From: an uncultured Clostridia bacterium
GTDB lineage: Bacteria; Bacillota; Clostridia; Lachnospirales; Cellulosilyticaceae
Direction: 5' to 3'
Length of the DNA stretch: 64,000 nt
Assembly: GCA_937921505.1 (NCBI GenBank)
Contig: CAKZUB010000006.1
Coordinates: forward strand, 32,892-96,891
The position numbers and the translations under genes are program-made. Below, piece after piece: positions 35,711 through 44,937 of this stretch (positions within the stretch are counted from its first letter, which is position 1; each line of letters starts with the position of its first letter). The notes under the pieces are model-generated. The model did no database searches. It was not told the origin of the DNA and was given only the letters and a program-made list of their open reading frames with translations.

Positions 35711-36676
35711 ATGAATTTATTTGATTTACCTTTGCAAGAACTCAAAAACTATAAGCCCGAACAAACTAAACAAATTGATTTTAATACCTTTTGGGATAAA
35801 AGAATACAAGAAAGCATAAACCAACCCCTTAATGTGAAAATAACTCAAAAAGATTATTATGTGCAAGGCGTAGAAGTATATGATGTAAGCTTTGATGGTT
35901 TTCGCAATTCCAGCATCCACGCCACTTACGTCAAACCACAACATCTGTCTGCCCAAGCTCCTGGTGTTGTTATGTTTCATGGTTATAATTGGAACAACCT
36001 TATGCCTCATCATGCTTTTAAATATACGATTCAGGGTATACCCGTTCTTATAGTAGATGTACGTGGTCAGGATGTGTTTTCCCCTGATCATAATCATTAT
36101 ATTAACGGTGGACCATCTGGCTTTATGACAAAAGGCATTTTAGAGCCTGATAACTACTACTACACTTATGTGTATATGGACTGCTATAGAGCTGCAGATG
36201 TTATGCTTTCTTTTCATGAAATAGATGAAAACAAACTTATTGTAGAAGGTGGAAGCCAAGGTGGTGCTATTGCTCTTGCCACGGCCTCGCTTCATCCTAA
36301 AGTTAATTTAGCACTAAGTGATATTCCTTACTTATGCCACTTTAGAAGGTCTGTTGAACTTTTTAGTTCAGGTCCTTATGATGAGCTATCACATTATTTT
36401 AAAGTTCATGATCAGCTTCATCAAACTGAAGATACTATTTATAAAACACTGAGTTATGTTGACTGTATGAACCTGGCATCTCGTATTACTTGTCCTACAC
36501 TCGTAAGTGTAGGCCTTGAAGATACAGTTTGCCCACCATCGACAGGCTTTGCTGCTTTTAACTATATCAATGCACCAAAAGAGATTCGGGTCTATCCAGA
36601 ATATGGTCATGGCGGCTTTACAGCTCATGAAGAAGAAAAACTTAAGTTTGTTGCTAAACATATACTTTCTAAATAG
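35711..36676 (+). CDS. CE7 acetylxylan esterase / cephalosporin-C deacetylase
   Basis: A 321-residue alpha/beta-hydrolase with the CE7 hallmarks: the VRGQ motif (117-120), nucleophile Ser182 in GGSQGG, Asp272 in GLEDTVCPP, His301 in YGHGG and a C-terminal HEE. It removes acetyl groups from xylo-oligosaccharides or other small acetylated compounds. There is no signal peptide, so it works in the cytoplasm on imported acetylated sugars. GGAGG precedes the ATG. It is a monocistronic unit with its own promoter and a strong terminator. Confidence 0.94.
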   Translation: MNLFDLPLQELKNYKPEQTKQIDFNTFWDKRIQESINQPLNVKITQKDYYVQGVEVYDVSFDGFRNSSIHATYVKPQHLSAQAPGVVMFHGYNWNNLMPHHAFKYTIQGIPVLIVDVRGQDVFSPDHNHYINGGPSGFMTKGILEPDNYYYTYVYMDCYRAADVMLSFHEIDENKLIVEGGSQGGAIALATASLHPKVNLALSDIPYLCHFRRSVELFSSGPYDELSHYFKVHDQLHQTEDTIYKTLSYVDCMNLASRITCPTLVSVGLEDTVCPPSTGFAAFNYINAPKEIRVYPEYGHGGFTAHEEEKLKFVAKHILSK

Positions 36677-36682
36677 TTACTC

Positions 36683-36722
36683 AAAAAGACACGCAAAGCT
36701 TATTTACTTTGCGTGTCTTTTT
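36683..36722 (+). terminator. Terminator of the esterase gene
   Basis: Perfect 16-bp arms (AAAAAGACACGCAAAG and its complement), 8-nt loop, ending in TTTTT. Confidence 0.9.
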
Positions 36723-36787
36723 GCTAATACGTTTAATACTCTAAAAAGGCTATTATCCTAACAACTATTTGATTATATTGCAATATT

Positions 36788-36816
36788 TTGATAAAAAATC
36801 AAAAGTGTGGTATACT
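36788..36816 (+). promoter_or_regulatory. Promoter of the CarD-family gene
   Basis: TTGATA (36788-36793), a 17-bp spacer and TATACT (36811-36816), 36 bp before the start codon. Confidence 0.72.
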
Positions 36817-36852
36817 AATAGTAATAAGTCTATTATCCAAGGAGGTACGTAC

Positions 36853-37347
36853 ATGTTTAAAATCGGTGATAAGGTTGTCTGTCCTATGCGTGGAGCTGGT
36901 ATTGTTGAAAATATTGAAAATAGAGATTTCTTAGGTAAAATCCAGGAATACTTTATTATAAAAATAATCAATACTGAAATGACTCTCATGATTCCTAGTG
37001 ATAGAATAGAAACCTCTAATATACGCTTAATTAGTGACGTCTCTACAGCTGAACATGCTTTTCATACACTTACTCAATATGAAGAAGTATCCGCTACAGG
37101 TGCAAATGCAAAAGAAAGACGCAAGATGAATATGGATAAAATTTCTAATGGTTCTCTTGTAGACTGCGTAGAAGTGGTACGTGATCTAACGCATATCCAT
37201 CAAAAAAAATCTCTTAATGCAAGTGAACGTGAAATGCTTATGAATGCACGCAAATTTGTGATTAATGAAGTGAGCCTTGTTAAAAATATTTCTGAATCTC
37301 AAGCTAGTTCATTAATTGATAATATGCTTACTAACTCGCTTCAATAA
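36853..37347 (+). CDS. CarD/CdnL-family transcriptional regulator
   Basis: A 164-residue protein that binds RNA polymerase beta at promoters through its N-terminal Tudor-like domain: MFKIGDKVVCPMRGAGIVENIE, then EYFIIKI and LMIPSDRIETSNIR. The C-terminal half is helical (SLNASEREMLMNARKFVINEV) and would contact promoter DNA. The start is ATG at 36853 behind GGAGG. An in-frame ATG 28 codons upstream overlaps the promoter, has no site, and is not part of the family. It is monocistronic. It probably tunes rRNA or stress promoters. Confidence 0.92.
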   Translation: MFKIGDKVVCPMRGAGIVENIENRDFLGKIQEYFIIKIINTEMTLMIPSDRIETSNIRLISDVSTAEHAFHTLTQYEEVSATGANAKERRKMNMDKISNGSLVDCVEVVRDLTHIHQKKSLNASEREMLMNARKFVINEVSLVKNISESQASSLIDNMLTNSLQ

Positions 37348-37920
37348 TATTATGCTTATATCTATTTATAGCAAAAAAACTATCTTTCTAGGTTGTAGTA
37401 GAAATGACTTTCTAAGTTATAACTTATCATTTCTGCTCTAACCCTATTTGACTAAGAGTTACTTGATTTTTCTTTCCTACTATTCTTCCAGATCTAAACT
37501 CTCCTATAATCATTAATCATTTTTTATTTTTCAGTATTACTATATATAGAGTTTACTATATATATTATCAAACTATCCATTTAAGGCTAATATTTTTTTA
37601 AAAAAATAACTTTAATAATGCTTCTTTTTAAAATGCATAGAATACTTGTTTTATTTTCACGCTCTACTTGATGATGAAGTTAATATTTACAAGCTCTATG
37701 CTCTACATACTTTTATATCCTGCTGAGGCTTTTTAAGTGTCTCTAAAAATGTTTTTTGTATAATTTTTATCAGTAGTTATATAAAAATAGAAGTATTACT
37801 AAACTTTAAATATGGTAATACAATATTTAATATTGAATTATAGCTTGTTATCCATTATAATGTAGCTTGCTATGTTGATATATTAAAATCTATGATAAAA
37901 GGAGATTTACTTAAAATAAA
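37348..37920. other. 573-bp gap before speD
   Basis: Very AT-rich. It holds a hairpin with arms 37397-37407 and 37427-37437 (AGTAGAAATGA against TCATTTCTGCT) and an inner palindrome AAGTTATAACTT, which probably ends the CarD transcript although no T-run follows. It also holds the speD promoter at 37833-37861. Between about 37440 and 37830 I see no gene and no structured RNA that I recognise. Confidence 0.55.
37833..37861 (+). promoter_or_regulatory. Promoter of the polyamine operon
   Basis: TTGAAT (37833-37838), a 17-bp spacer and a perfect TATAAT (37856-37861), about 60 bp before the speD start. Confidence 0.68.
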
Positions 37921-38766
37921 ATGAACAATACACAATCAAATAAATTAAAATTACATGGATTTAATAATCTAACTAAAACGGTATCTTTTAGTATGTATGA
38001 TATCTGCTATACCAAAACCCCTGCTGATAGACAAGCTTACATTGAATATATTGATGAACAGTATAACGCTGAAAGACTTACTCAAATTCTAACAACAGTA
38101 ACGGAGATTATAGGCGCAACAGTTTTGAACGTTGCTAAGCAAGACTATGATCCTCAGGGCTCTAGTGTAACCATGCTCATTTCTGAGTATCCAATTAGTG
38201 GTACATCACAAGATACTAAGTCCGCATCTCCAGGTCCTCTGCCTGAAACGATCTTAGCACACCTTGATAAGAGTCATATTACAGTACACACTTATCCGGA
38301 GTATCATCCTTATGAAGGTATTAGCACTTTTAGAGCTGATATTGATGTGTCTACTTGCGGTGAAATTTCTCCGCTTAAAGCACTCAACTTTCTCATTCAC
38401 TCCTTTGATGCTGATATTATGACCATTGATTACCGCGTACGCGGCTTTACAAGAGACTTTACGGGTCACAAGCTCTTTATAGACCATAAAATAGATTCGA
38501 TACAAAACTTTATTCCTAAACATATACGTCTGATGTATAACATGATTGATGTCAATGTTTATCAAGAAAACATCTTTCATACTAAATGTAAACTCAAAGG
38601 CTTTGATTTAGATAATTATCTATTTGGCTATACGAAAGATGAGCTTCATCGAGGTGAAGCAAAAATGATTGCTAAAAAGGTAAAAAAAGAAATGGATGAA
38701 ATTTTCTATGGCACTAACGTAGCTGAAGCTATGTTTAATTTGGAGGAATACGATGAATCACTCTAG
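37921..38766 (+). CDS. speD: S-adenosylmethionine decarboxylase proenzyme (long, E. coli-type)
   Basis: A 281-residue pyruvoyl enzyme that supplies decarboxylated AdoMet, the aminopropyl donor for spermidine. Self-cleavage should occur before Ser118 in [12 protein letters not shown], leaving the pyruvoyl group. The catalytic cysteine and glutamate region STCGEIS (Cys146) is present. Length and sequence match the E. coli-type SpeD rather than the short Bacillus form. The ATG at 37921 is the first possible start because an in-frame TAA lies at 37912. The GGAG site sits unusually far upstream, with 16 nt of spacing. Its end overlaps the next gene by 14 bp. Confidence 0.94.
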   Translation: MNNTQSNKLKLHGFNNLTKTVSFSMYDICYTKTPADRQAYIEYIDEQYNAERLTQILTTVTEIIGATVLNVAKQDYDPQGSSVTMLISEYPISGTSQDTKSASPGPLPETILAHLDKSHITVHTYPEYHPYEGISTFRADIDVSTCGEISPLKALNFLIHSFDADIMTIDYRVRGFTRDFTGHKLFIDHKIDSIQNFIPKHIRLMYNMIDVNVYQENIFHTKCKLKGFDLDNYLFGYTKDELHRGEAKMIAKKVKKEMDEIFYGTNVAEAMFNLEEYDESL

Positions 38767-41083
38767 TACCCCTCTCTTTTCTGCGGTCCTAGATTATGTT
38801 AATCAAGATATTACTTGCTTTGATGTACCAGGACATAAAAGAGGCAATTATTTAGATGAACTTAAAGAAATATGGGGTGATATGACCCTTAAGATGGATA
38901 TTAATGCTTCTAAAACGGTGGATAATTTATCCCATCCAACAGGTGTTATTCACGACGCTGAATGCCTTATAGCGAATGCTTTTGAGGCTGATAACGCGTT
39001 CATGCTTGTGAACGGCTCAACGTCTGGCATCCAATATATGCTAATGAGTGCCCTTCAGGAAGGGGATAAAGTGCTTTTACCTAGAAATGTACACAAATCT
39101 GCTATTAATGCATTGATACTCTCAGGTACAAAACCTGTCTTTATTGAGCCAGAAATAGATGATGATTATGGCATTGTAAATGGCATTACACTAAAAGCAG
39201 TTAAACATGCTGTTGATTTAAATAATAATATTAAAGCATTATTTGTGATCAATCCAACTTATTTTGGAGCCGTCTCTCACCTTAAAGAAATCATAGAATT
39301 TGCTCATAGCATGAAGATTACAGTTCTTGTTGATCAGGCGCATGGTACTCATTTTTCATTTCATCCTGATCTTCCCATAAATGCTGCAAAGCTTGGTGCT
39401 GATTTAGTAACTGTAAGTATGCATAAAACAGGTGGTTCGCTTACGCAATCATCTATTTTATTGCATAACGAAGGACTTATTGAAAAAAACAAAGTACGTT
39501 CTACGATTAATCTTTTACAAACAACTTCTGCTAATTATCTTTTAATGTGTTCGCTTGATGTGGCACGTAAAAAATTAGTACTTGAGGGACACGCGAGGCT
39601 GGCTGAACTTTTAAAGCTTACCCGCGCTGCCAAAGAGGAAATTAACCAAATTCCAGGGTTAAAATGTATAATAGGCAAAGACTATATTAACCATCAAGGC
39701 GTTTATCACTATGATGATTTAAAAGTTGTTATTAAAGTGAATGATTTAGGGCTATCTGGTTTTAATGTTTACGATATATTAGCCAAGGAATATGCGACTC
39801 AAGTAGAACTTGCCGAGCCTAATGTAATCCTTGCCATTGTGTCTTTTGGAGATAATGCGACATCTATTAACAAGCTTGTCTTTGCACTACGCGATATAAG
39901 CAGACGTTATTATAAAACTTTTCCGCCTTTAAATATAGATATATCCTCAAGCCTTAAAAACCCTAAGATGCTCATGACTCCTCGTGATGCTTACTATCAC
40001 CCTAAAAAGTTGATGCATATTACAGAAGCCAGCGGTCTTATTTGCGGTGAATCTTTAATGATTTATCCACCGGGTATCCCGATTGTTATACCGGGTGAGA
40101 TGATTACTGATAATATGATCGAACATTATCTTTACCTTAAAGATGAGGGAACAGTTATTCTCAATGATGATGATGACCCCTATATGATACAAATTTTAGA
40201 TAAAACCCAGGAGGATAATATGATAGATTTATGGTACGCCGAAAATCATCAAGAAGATACTAAGTTTTCTATTAAAGTAAACTCTCATATTCACTCAGAA
40301 AAAAGTGAATTTCAACAAATAGACTTTTTCAGCAGCAATACCTTCGGAAAATTCTTTACTCTTGATGGCTTTATGATGGTCACTGAAAAAGATGAATTTA
40401 TTTATCATGATATGATTTCTCATGTTCCTATGGCCGTTAACCCTGATATCAAACGGGTCTTGATTATTGGCGGTGGTGATGGCGGGACTGCCCGCGAAAT
40501 TTTGCGCTACTCATCTGTTGAAAGGGTAGATATGGTTGAAATAGACGAGCGTGTAGTACGTCTTTGCCAAAAGTTTCTTCCTCAAACAGCTTGTAAGATA
40601 GATAAGGATCCAAGACTTATGCTCTACTTTGAGGATGGTTTACAATTTGTACAGGATGCACCCAATAATGCGTATGATCTCATTTTAGTAGACTCTACCG
40701 ACCCCATTGGCCCAGGAGAAGGTTTATTCACCTATGCCTTCTATGATAACTGCAAAAGAATTCTGAGTGATGATGGTATTCTTATTAATCAACATGAGAG
40801 TCCTTATTATGGAAGCTATGCTTATGAAATGAAAAGAGCTCATTCTAAAATCAAAGATACTTTTCCTATTGCAAAGGTGTATCAATTCCATATGCCTACC
40901 TATCCATCTGGGCACTGGCTATTTGGTTTTGCTTCTAAGAAATATGATCCTATTAAAGACCTAAAAGCTGATAAATGGCAAAGCTTTGGGCTTAAAACAA
41001 ATTATTATAATACAGATCTTCATGTAGGTGCTTTTATGCTACCTACTTATGTAAAAGATGAACTTGATAATGCAAAGTTTTAA
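38753..41083 (+). CDS. Fused Orn/Lys/Arg decarboxylase - spermidine synthase
   Basis: A 776-residue bifunctional polyamine enzyme. Residues 1-485 form a PLP-dependent fold-I decarboxylase of the SpeA/YaaO (Orn/Lys/Arg) group: [27 protein letters not shown] (Asp194) and the PLP-lysine site SMHKTGG (Lys225). Residues 490-776 form a complete spermidine synthase: [44 protein letters not shown] and the aminopropyl-acceptor loop. The substrate could be ornithine, arginine or lysine. An in-frame ATG at 40220 preceded by AGGAGG would also allow free SpeE to be made. It overlaps speD by 14 bp behind TTGGAGGAA. No agmatinase gene is nearby. Confidence 0.92.
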   Translation: MNHSSTPLFSAVLDYVNQDITCFDVPGHKRGNYLDELKEIWGDMTLKMDINASKTVDNLSHPTGVIHDAECLIANAFEADNAFMLVNGSTSGIQYMLMSALQEGDKVLLPRNVHKSAINALILSGTKPVFIEPEIDDDYGIVNGITLKAVKHAVDLNNNIKALFVINPTYFGAVSHLKEIIEFAHSMKITVLVDQAHGTHFSFHPDLPINAAKLGADLVTVSMHKTGGSLTQSSILLHNEGLIEKNKVRSTINLLQTTSANYLLMCSLDVARKKLVLEGHARLAELLKLTRAAKEEINQIPGLKCIIGKDYINHQGVYHYDDLKVVIKVNDLGLSGFNVYDILAKEYATQVELAEPNVILAIVSFGDNATSINKLVFALRDISRRYYKTFPPLNIDISSSLKNPKMLMTPRDAYYHPKKLMHITEASGLICGESLMIYPPGIPIVIPGEMITDNMIEHYLYLKDEGTVILNDDDDPYMIQILDKTQEDNMIDLWYAENHQEDTKFSIKVNSHIHSEKSEFQQIDFFSSNTFGKFFTLDGFMMVTEKDEFIYHDMISHVPMAVNPDIKRVLIIGGGDGGTAREILRYSSVERVDMVEIDERVVRLCQKFLPQTACKIDKDPRLMLYFEDGLQFVQDAPNNAYDLILVDSTDPIGPGEGLFTYAFYDNCKRILSDDGILINQHESPYYGSYAYEMKRAHSKIKDTFPIAKVYQFHMPTYPSGHWLFGFASKKYDPIKDLKADKWQSFGLKTNYYNTDLHVGAFMLPTYVKDELDNAKF
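40209..40222 (+). promoter_or_regulatory. Internal ribosome-binding site and ATG at the SpeE module
   Basis: AGGAGG (40209-40214), a 5-nt spacer and ATG (40220-40222), in frame with the fused gene at codon 490. The ATG is exactly where a free-standing spermidine synthase of 287 residues would begin ([10 protein letters not shown]). This suggests recent gene fusion, or two products from one frame. Confidence 0.75.
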
Positions 41084-41098
41084 TAAAACTTAAATATT

Positions 41099-41146
41099 GA
41101 AGAGGGATATTCAAAAAGTTTTCTAACCTTTTGAATGTCCCTCTTT
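41099..41146 (+). terminator. Terminator of the polyamine operon
   Basis: GAAGAGGGATATTCAAAAAG pairs with CTTTTGAATGTCCCTCTTTTC (17 or more pairs), 9-nt loop, ending in TTTTC. Confidence 0.85.
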
Positions 41147-41212
41147 TCACCCCTGATATTTTTATATTATATTCTCTAGATAAATGTCAATTTGATTGTA
41201 TAGTAATATATA

Positions 41213-41241
41213 TTGACATCTATTCCCCCGAGTGATACTAT
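41213..41241 (+). promoter_or_regulatory. Promoter of the sulfhydrylase gene
   Basis: A perfect TTGACA (41213-41218), a 17-bp spacer and TACTAT (41236-41241). No S-box or T-box leader is visible between it and the gene. Confidence 0.55.
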
Positions 41242-41291
41242 ACTTTCATTAAATATTGTGAAATGTTGCTATATTATTAGGAGGAATAAAA

Positions 41292-42557
41292 GTGAGAATA
41301 GAAACAAAATGTATTCAAGAAGGTTATAAGCCTAAAAATGGTGAGCCTAGAGTTTTACCAATCTATCAAAGCACTACATATAAATACAATTCTACCGAAG
41401 AGGTTGCAAAACTTTTTGATATGGCTGCTGATGGTCATATGTATTCTAGAATTTCAAATCCCACTGTAGATGCAGTTGAAAAGAAAATTGCTGCCCTTGA
41501 AGGTGGCATAGGTGCTATGTGTACGACTTCTGGACAGGCTGCTTCTATGATTGCTTTATTAAACATCCTTAAAGCTGGTGATCATCTAATCAGTGCTGGT
41601 AATATTTATGGGGGAACACTTAATCTGCTTGGTGTAACGCTTAAAAAAATGGGTATTGAAGTCACTTTTGTGAGCGCTGATGATGACCTAGCTACACTTC
41701 AAACAGCCTTTAAACCTCATACAAAAGCTGTTTTTGGTGAAACAATTGCCAATCCTTCTATGGCTGTTTTAGATATCGAAAAATTTGCTGCCCTTGCCCA
41801 TAACAACAAGGTTCCTCTTATTATTGATAATACCTTTGCAACGCCTATTCTTTGTAGGCCTATAGAGTTTGGAGCAGATATTGTTATTCATTCTACAACT
41901 AAATATATGGACGGTCATGCGGTTCAGGTAGGTGGGGTGATTGTCGATAGTGGCAACTTTGACTGGACTTGTGGTAATTTCCCTGATTTTACTGAACCTG
42001 ATGATTCTTATCATGGCGTTATTTATACTAAGCAGTTTGGGACTGCTGCCTATATTGCTAAAGCACGCTATCAACTCATGAGAGATATGGGTGTATACCC
42101 TTCTGCTCATGCAGCTTTCCTATTAAACCTAGGTCTTGAAACACTTGCTCTTAGAGTAGAAAAACATTGTGCCAATGCCTTAAAAGTAGCAGAATTTCTT
42201 GAAAAAAATGATAAAGTAGATTTTATTAATTACCCTGGACTTATGAGCAATAAATATTATGAACTTGCCCAAAAGTATACACCTGATGGATGCAGCGGTG
42301 TTATTTCATTTTCAATTAAAGGTGGCCGAGAAGCTGCTATAAAATTTATGGATAGCTTAAAGCTTGCCGCCATTGTTGTGCATGTAGCAGATCTTAGAAC
42401 TTCTGTGCTTCACCCAGCAAGTTCAACCCATAGACAGCTTTCGGATTCACAACTTCTAGCTTCTGGTATCACGCCTGGTCTTATCAGAATATCTGTAGGT
42501 ATTGAAAATGTCCTTGATATTATAGAAGACTTAGAACAAGCACTTGCACAAATTTAA
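41292..42557 (+). CDS. metY: O-acetylhomoserine sulfhydrylase / Cys-Met metabolism PLP enzyme
   Basis: A 421-residue PLP enzyme of the gamma family that makes homocysteine from O-acetylhomoserine and sulfide. The PLP lysine is Lys204 in HSTTKYMDGH; MYSRISNPT, TTSGQAA and PLIIDNTFATP are also present. The insertion around GNFDWTCGNFPDFTEPDDSYHG is characteristic of the O-acetylhomoserine sulfhydrylase branch rather than cystathionine enzymes. Methionine gamma-lyase remains possible. The start is GTG at 41292 behind AGGAGG. It is monocistronic and follows the polyamine operon, which consumes AdoMet, so a methionine-supply link is plausible. Confidence 0.88.
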   Translation: MRIETKCIQEGYKPKNGEPRVLPIYQSTTYKYNSTEEVAKLFDMAADGHMYSRISNPTVDAVEKKIAALEGGIGAMCTTSGQAASMIALLNILKAGDHLISAGNIYGGTLNLLGVTLKKMGIEVTFVSADDDLATLQTAFKPHTKAVFGETIANPSMAVLDIEKFAALAHNNKVPLIIDNTFATPILCRPIEFGADIVIHSTTKYMDGHAVQVGGVIVDSGNFDWTCGNFPDFTEPDDSYHGVIYTKQFGTAAYIAKARYQLMRDMGVYPSAHAAFLLNLGLETLALRVEKHCANALKVAEFLEKNDKVDFINYPGLMSNKYYELAQKYTPDGCSGVISFSIKGGREAAIKFMDSLKLAAIVVHVADLRTSVLHPASSTHRQLSDSQLLASGITPGLIRISVGIENVLDIIEDLEQALAQI

Positions 42558-42564
42558 TGAATTA

Positions 42565-42594
42565 GGCTATATCTTATTTGTTATAAGATATAGC
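42565..42594. terminator. Bidirectional terminator between convergent genes
   Basis: GGCTATATCTTA (42565-42576) and TAAGATATAGCC (42583-42594) form a 12-bp stem with AATTTTT after it on the plus strand. The stop codon of the minus-strand DUF2971 gene lies in the stem. Confidence 0.8.
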
Positions 42595-43383
42595 CAATTT
42601 TTGTGCTATTAACTTAAATTCTTCTTGATAAGGATTTAAAACCATCTGATGAATTTCACAACGTCTTTGATCTGAAAGTTCCATTAACTCATCTTTGCAG
42701 CTGCACTTTTCTCCCATATAAATAGCTTTTAATTGCAGTCCCACTTCTTTTTCACTTAAACAATGTCCAAGTTTCTCACCTTTCTTTTTATTATATTGAA
42801 ATTTAAGAATTCTGTATTCTTTTTCATATTGCCATACAGTATGCTTAACCATAAAAGAAGACCAAATCACTAAAAAACGTTCTATTGATTCTTCTGTAGA
42901 GTGCAGTCTTTTAGTATCCATTAAAAAATCACTCAGTGTTTTAGTAGCTAGATGACGTTTGTTTTTATAAAGAACAGGATAAATAGAGGTCTTGTCAATC
43001 ACTTCATACTCCAAGCAATATCCTTTGTGGTCATATGCATAATGTGCCCATAATGGCATATCCTCTTGTAACCCACTTGCTGCAAAGCTTCCAACAAGCA
43101 TCATATCTCCTAAGCTTTTTAGTCCCTGATAGAGTGTTTTTATATCTCCTTCTCTCCACCCATGCGCTTCAAGTTTTAGTTTATCAATATATAAAGATAA
43201 TCCTTCAAAAGGATCATTTAAGTATTTAGCGTAGCAAAGCCATACCTTCTTGGAACGCAAATCATTAAGCCTTTGTATTTTATCTTGTGGGCTGAACCCT
43301 GTATACTTATATAAACTTCTCGGTATCCTATTGATTTCAAACCCCATTTCTCTTAATGCAGGTTTTAAATCCCGTTGTTTCAT
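42574..43383 (-). CDS. DUF2971-family protein
   Basis: A 269-residue protein recognised as DUF2971 by LYKYTGF at the start, VWLCYAKYLNDPFEG, the SFAASGLQEDMPLWAHYAYDHKGYCLEYEV block, and VKHTVWQYEKEYRIL. The biochemical function is unknown; members often sit in accessory or defence-like regions. GGAGG precedes the ATG. It is transcribed convergently with the sulfhydrylase gene and divergently from the SOS-linked pair at 43569. No partner gene is evident. Confidence 0.85.
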   Translation of the reverse strand: MKQRDLKPALREMGFEINRIPRSLYKYTGFSPQDKIQRLNDLRSKKVWLCYAKYLNDPFEGLSLYIDKLKLEAHGWREGDIKTLYQGLKSLGDMMLVGSFAASGLQEDMPLWAHYAYDHKGYCLEYEVIDKTSIYPVLYKNKRHLATKTLSDFLMDTKRLHSTEESIERFLVIWSSFMVKHTVWQYEKEYRILKFQYNKKKGEKLGHCLSEKEVGLQLKAIYMGEKCSCKDELMELSDQRRCEIHQMVLNPYQEEFKLIAQKLAISYNK

Positions 43384-43492
43384 AGCATAACCTCCACACC
43401 TTTAATAGTCGTTTATAAGTAGTATTCCCCAACATTTGATAACTGTTATTCATTGATATATACCAAAATATACCTTAATTTTTTTGTATATA

Positions 43493-43521
43493 TTGCATTC
43501 CTTTCCCAAATACTTTATAAT
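43493..43521 (+). promoter_or_regulatory. Promoter of the radical-SAM repair operon
   Basis: TTGCAT (43493-43498), a 17-bp spacer and a perfect TATAAT (43516-43521). Confidence 0.75.
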
Positions 43522-43535
43522 AGAACATATGTTCG
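43522..43535. promoter_or_regulatory. LexA (SOS) box
   Basis: AGAACATATGTTCG fits the Gram-positive LexA consensus CGAACRNRYGTTYG at 13 of 14 positions. It begins directly after the -10 box, where bound LexA would block transcription initiation. Confidence 0.82.
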
Positions 43536-43568
43536 ATTATGTATTTCAATTAATAAGGTGGAGATCAA

Positions 43569-44924
43569 ATGGATTTACAACAAAAATTAGAAATATTGTC
43601 TGGTGCAGCGAAATACGATGTATCGTGTTCTTCTTCAGGTTCTAAACGTAGTTCTAAAAGCGGCAGTCTAGGCTCTGTAAGCTCTGCAGGTATTTGTCAT
43701 AGCTTCACTCCTGATGGCAGGTGTATTTCTCTTCTTAAGGTTCTTTTAACAAATTATTGTATTTATGATTGTGTTTATTGTGCAAATAAAAGGTCAAACG
43801 ACATTCCACGTGCTGCTTTTTCTGTAGATGAAGTAGTTGACCTTACTATTAATTTTTATAGACGTAATTATATCGAAGGGCTTTTTTTAAGCTCTGCTGT
43901 TTTCAAAAGTCCCAATCACACTATGGAAATGATTACATCAGTTATAAAAAAACTGCGTGTAGAAAAAGGCTTTGCGGGCTATATTCATGTAAAAGCAATT
44001 CCTGGTGCCAGCCAAGAACTTATCGACCAAGCCGGACTTTTTGCAGATAGAATGAGTGTTAATATTGAGCTGCCATCCGACAGTTCCCTTAAACTGCTTG
44101 CGCCTGATAAGAAAAAAGAAGATATCTTTAAACCTATGAAACAAATTAGTACTAACATTACAACTGCTCTATCAGAACACAAAAGGTATAAAAAGGCACC
44201 ACTCTATGTTCCTGGGGGACAAAGCACCCAACTTATTATAGGTGCTACCCCAGATAGTGACTTAAATATCCTTGGTTTATCTCAAAAACTCTATGATAAA
44301 TATAGCTTAAAGCGTGTCTATTATTCGGCTTATATCCCCGTTAATCAAGATAATAACTTACCTGCTATCAAAAATCCGCCTACGCTTCGTGAACATAGAC
44401 TCTATCAAGGAGATTGGCTGCTTAGAATGTATGGTTTTAGAGCTGAAGAGCTTTTAAATGAAAAAAACCCTGACTTTGATATCAACTTTGATCCTAAAAC
44501 AAACTGGGCGCTCAATAACCTTCATCTTTTCCCCATTGAAATTAATCTCGTTCCTTTTGAGACACTGCTTCGTATACCAGGTATCGGCGTACGCAGTGCA
44601 AAAAAAATAATAAGTGCCAGACGTATTGCCCCTCTTAATTACTTAGATCTTAAAAAGCTCGGAGTAGTCCTCAAAAGAGCTCAGTACTTCATTACATGTA
44701 ATACCAAATACTACGGAGCAGTTGATATAGATGAGGATAAAATTCGTACTGTCCTTAAACCTAAACTTGATTTAAATGAAATAGACAATCCCTACGAACA
44801 ACTTAACTTATTTGATAAGCTATCTTCTGATGATAAGTTTCAATTTACTTCACTCTCTACGTTAACACTGTCTAAACAATTTCTTGTAGAGGATAATATC
44901 ACCTCACTAACTGGTGAGCTTTAA
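43569..44924 (+). CDS. Putative DNA modification/repair radical SAM protein
   Basis: A 451-residue radical-SAM enzyme of the TIGR03916 type. The cluster-binding motif is CIYDCVYC (Cys64, Cys68, Cys71), after the family's Ser/Gly-rich N-terminus and GICHSFTPDGRCISLLKVLLTN. A helix-hairpin-helix DNA-binding motif (LLRIPGIGVRSAKKIISARR) lies near residues 330-350. It probably acts on damaged or modified DNA; the reaction is not established. GGTGGAG precedes the ATG. The LexA box makes it SOS-controlled. It is followed by its usual partner gene. Confidence 0.9.
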   Translation: MDLQQKLEILSGAAKYDVSCSSSGSKRSSKSGSLGSVSSAGICHSFTPDGRCISLLKVLLTNYCIYDCVYCANKRSNDIPRAAFSVDEVVDLTINFYRRNYIEGLFLSSAVFKSPNHTMEMITSVIKKLRVEKGFAGYIHVKAIPGASQELIDQAGLFADRMSVNIELPSDSSLKLLAPDKKKEDIFKPMKQISTNITTALSEHKRYKKAPLYVPGGQSTQLIIGATPDSDLNILGLSQKLYDKYSLKRVYYSAYIPVNQDNNLPAIKNPPTLREHRLYQGDWLLRMYGFRAEELLNEKNPDFDINFDPKTNWALNNLHLFPIEINLVPFETLLRIPGIGVRSAKKIISARRIAPLNYLDLKKLGVVLKRAQYFITCNTKYYGAVDIDEDKIRTVLKPKLDLNEIDNPYEQLNLFDKLSSDDKFQFTSLSTLTLSKQFLVEDNITSLTGEL

Positions 44925-44937
44925 AGGAGTTTTTTTC

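Noticed and set aside
36769..36852. N-terminal extension of the CarD-family protein by 28 residues
   Set aside because: The upstream ATG lies within or before the promoter, lacks a ribosome site, and the family begins at MFKIGDKVV.
38753..40219. A frameshift or missed stop separating the decarboxylase from SpeE
   Set aside because: The frame runs through the junction without a break and both modules are intact; a sequencing error cannot be excluded but nothing shows one.
41150..41291. S-box, T-box or other methionine riboswitch before the sulfhydrylase gene
   Set aside because: The leader after the likely promoter is about 45 nt, too short for these elements, and no conserved motifs are present.
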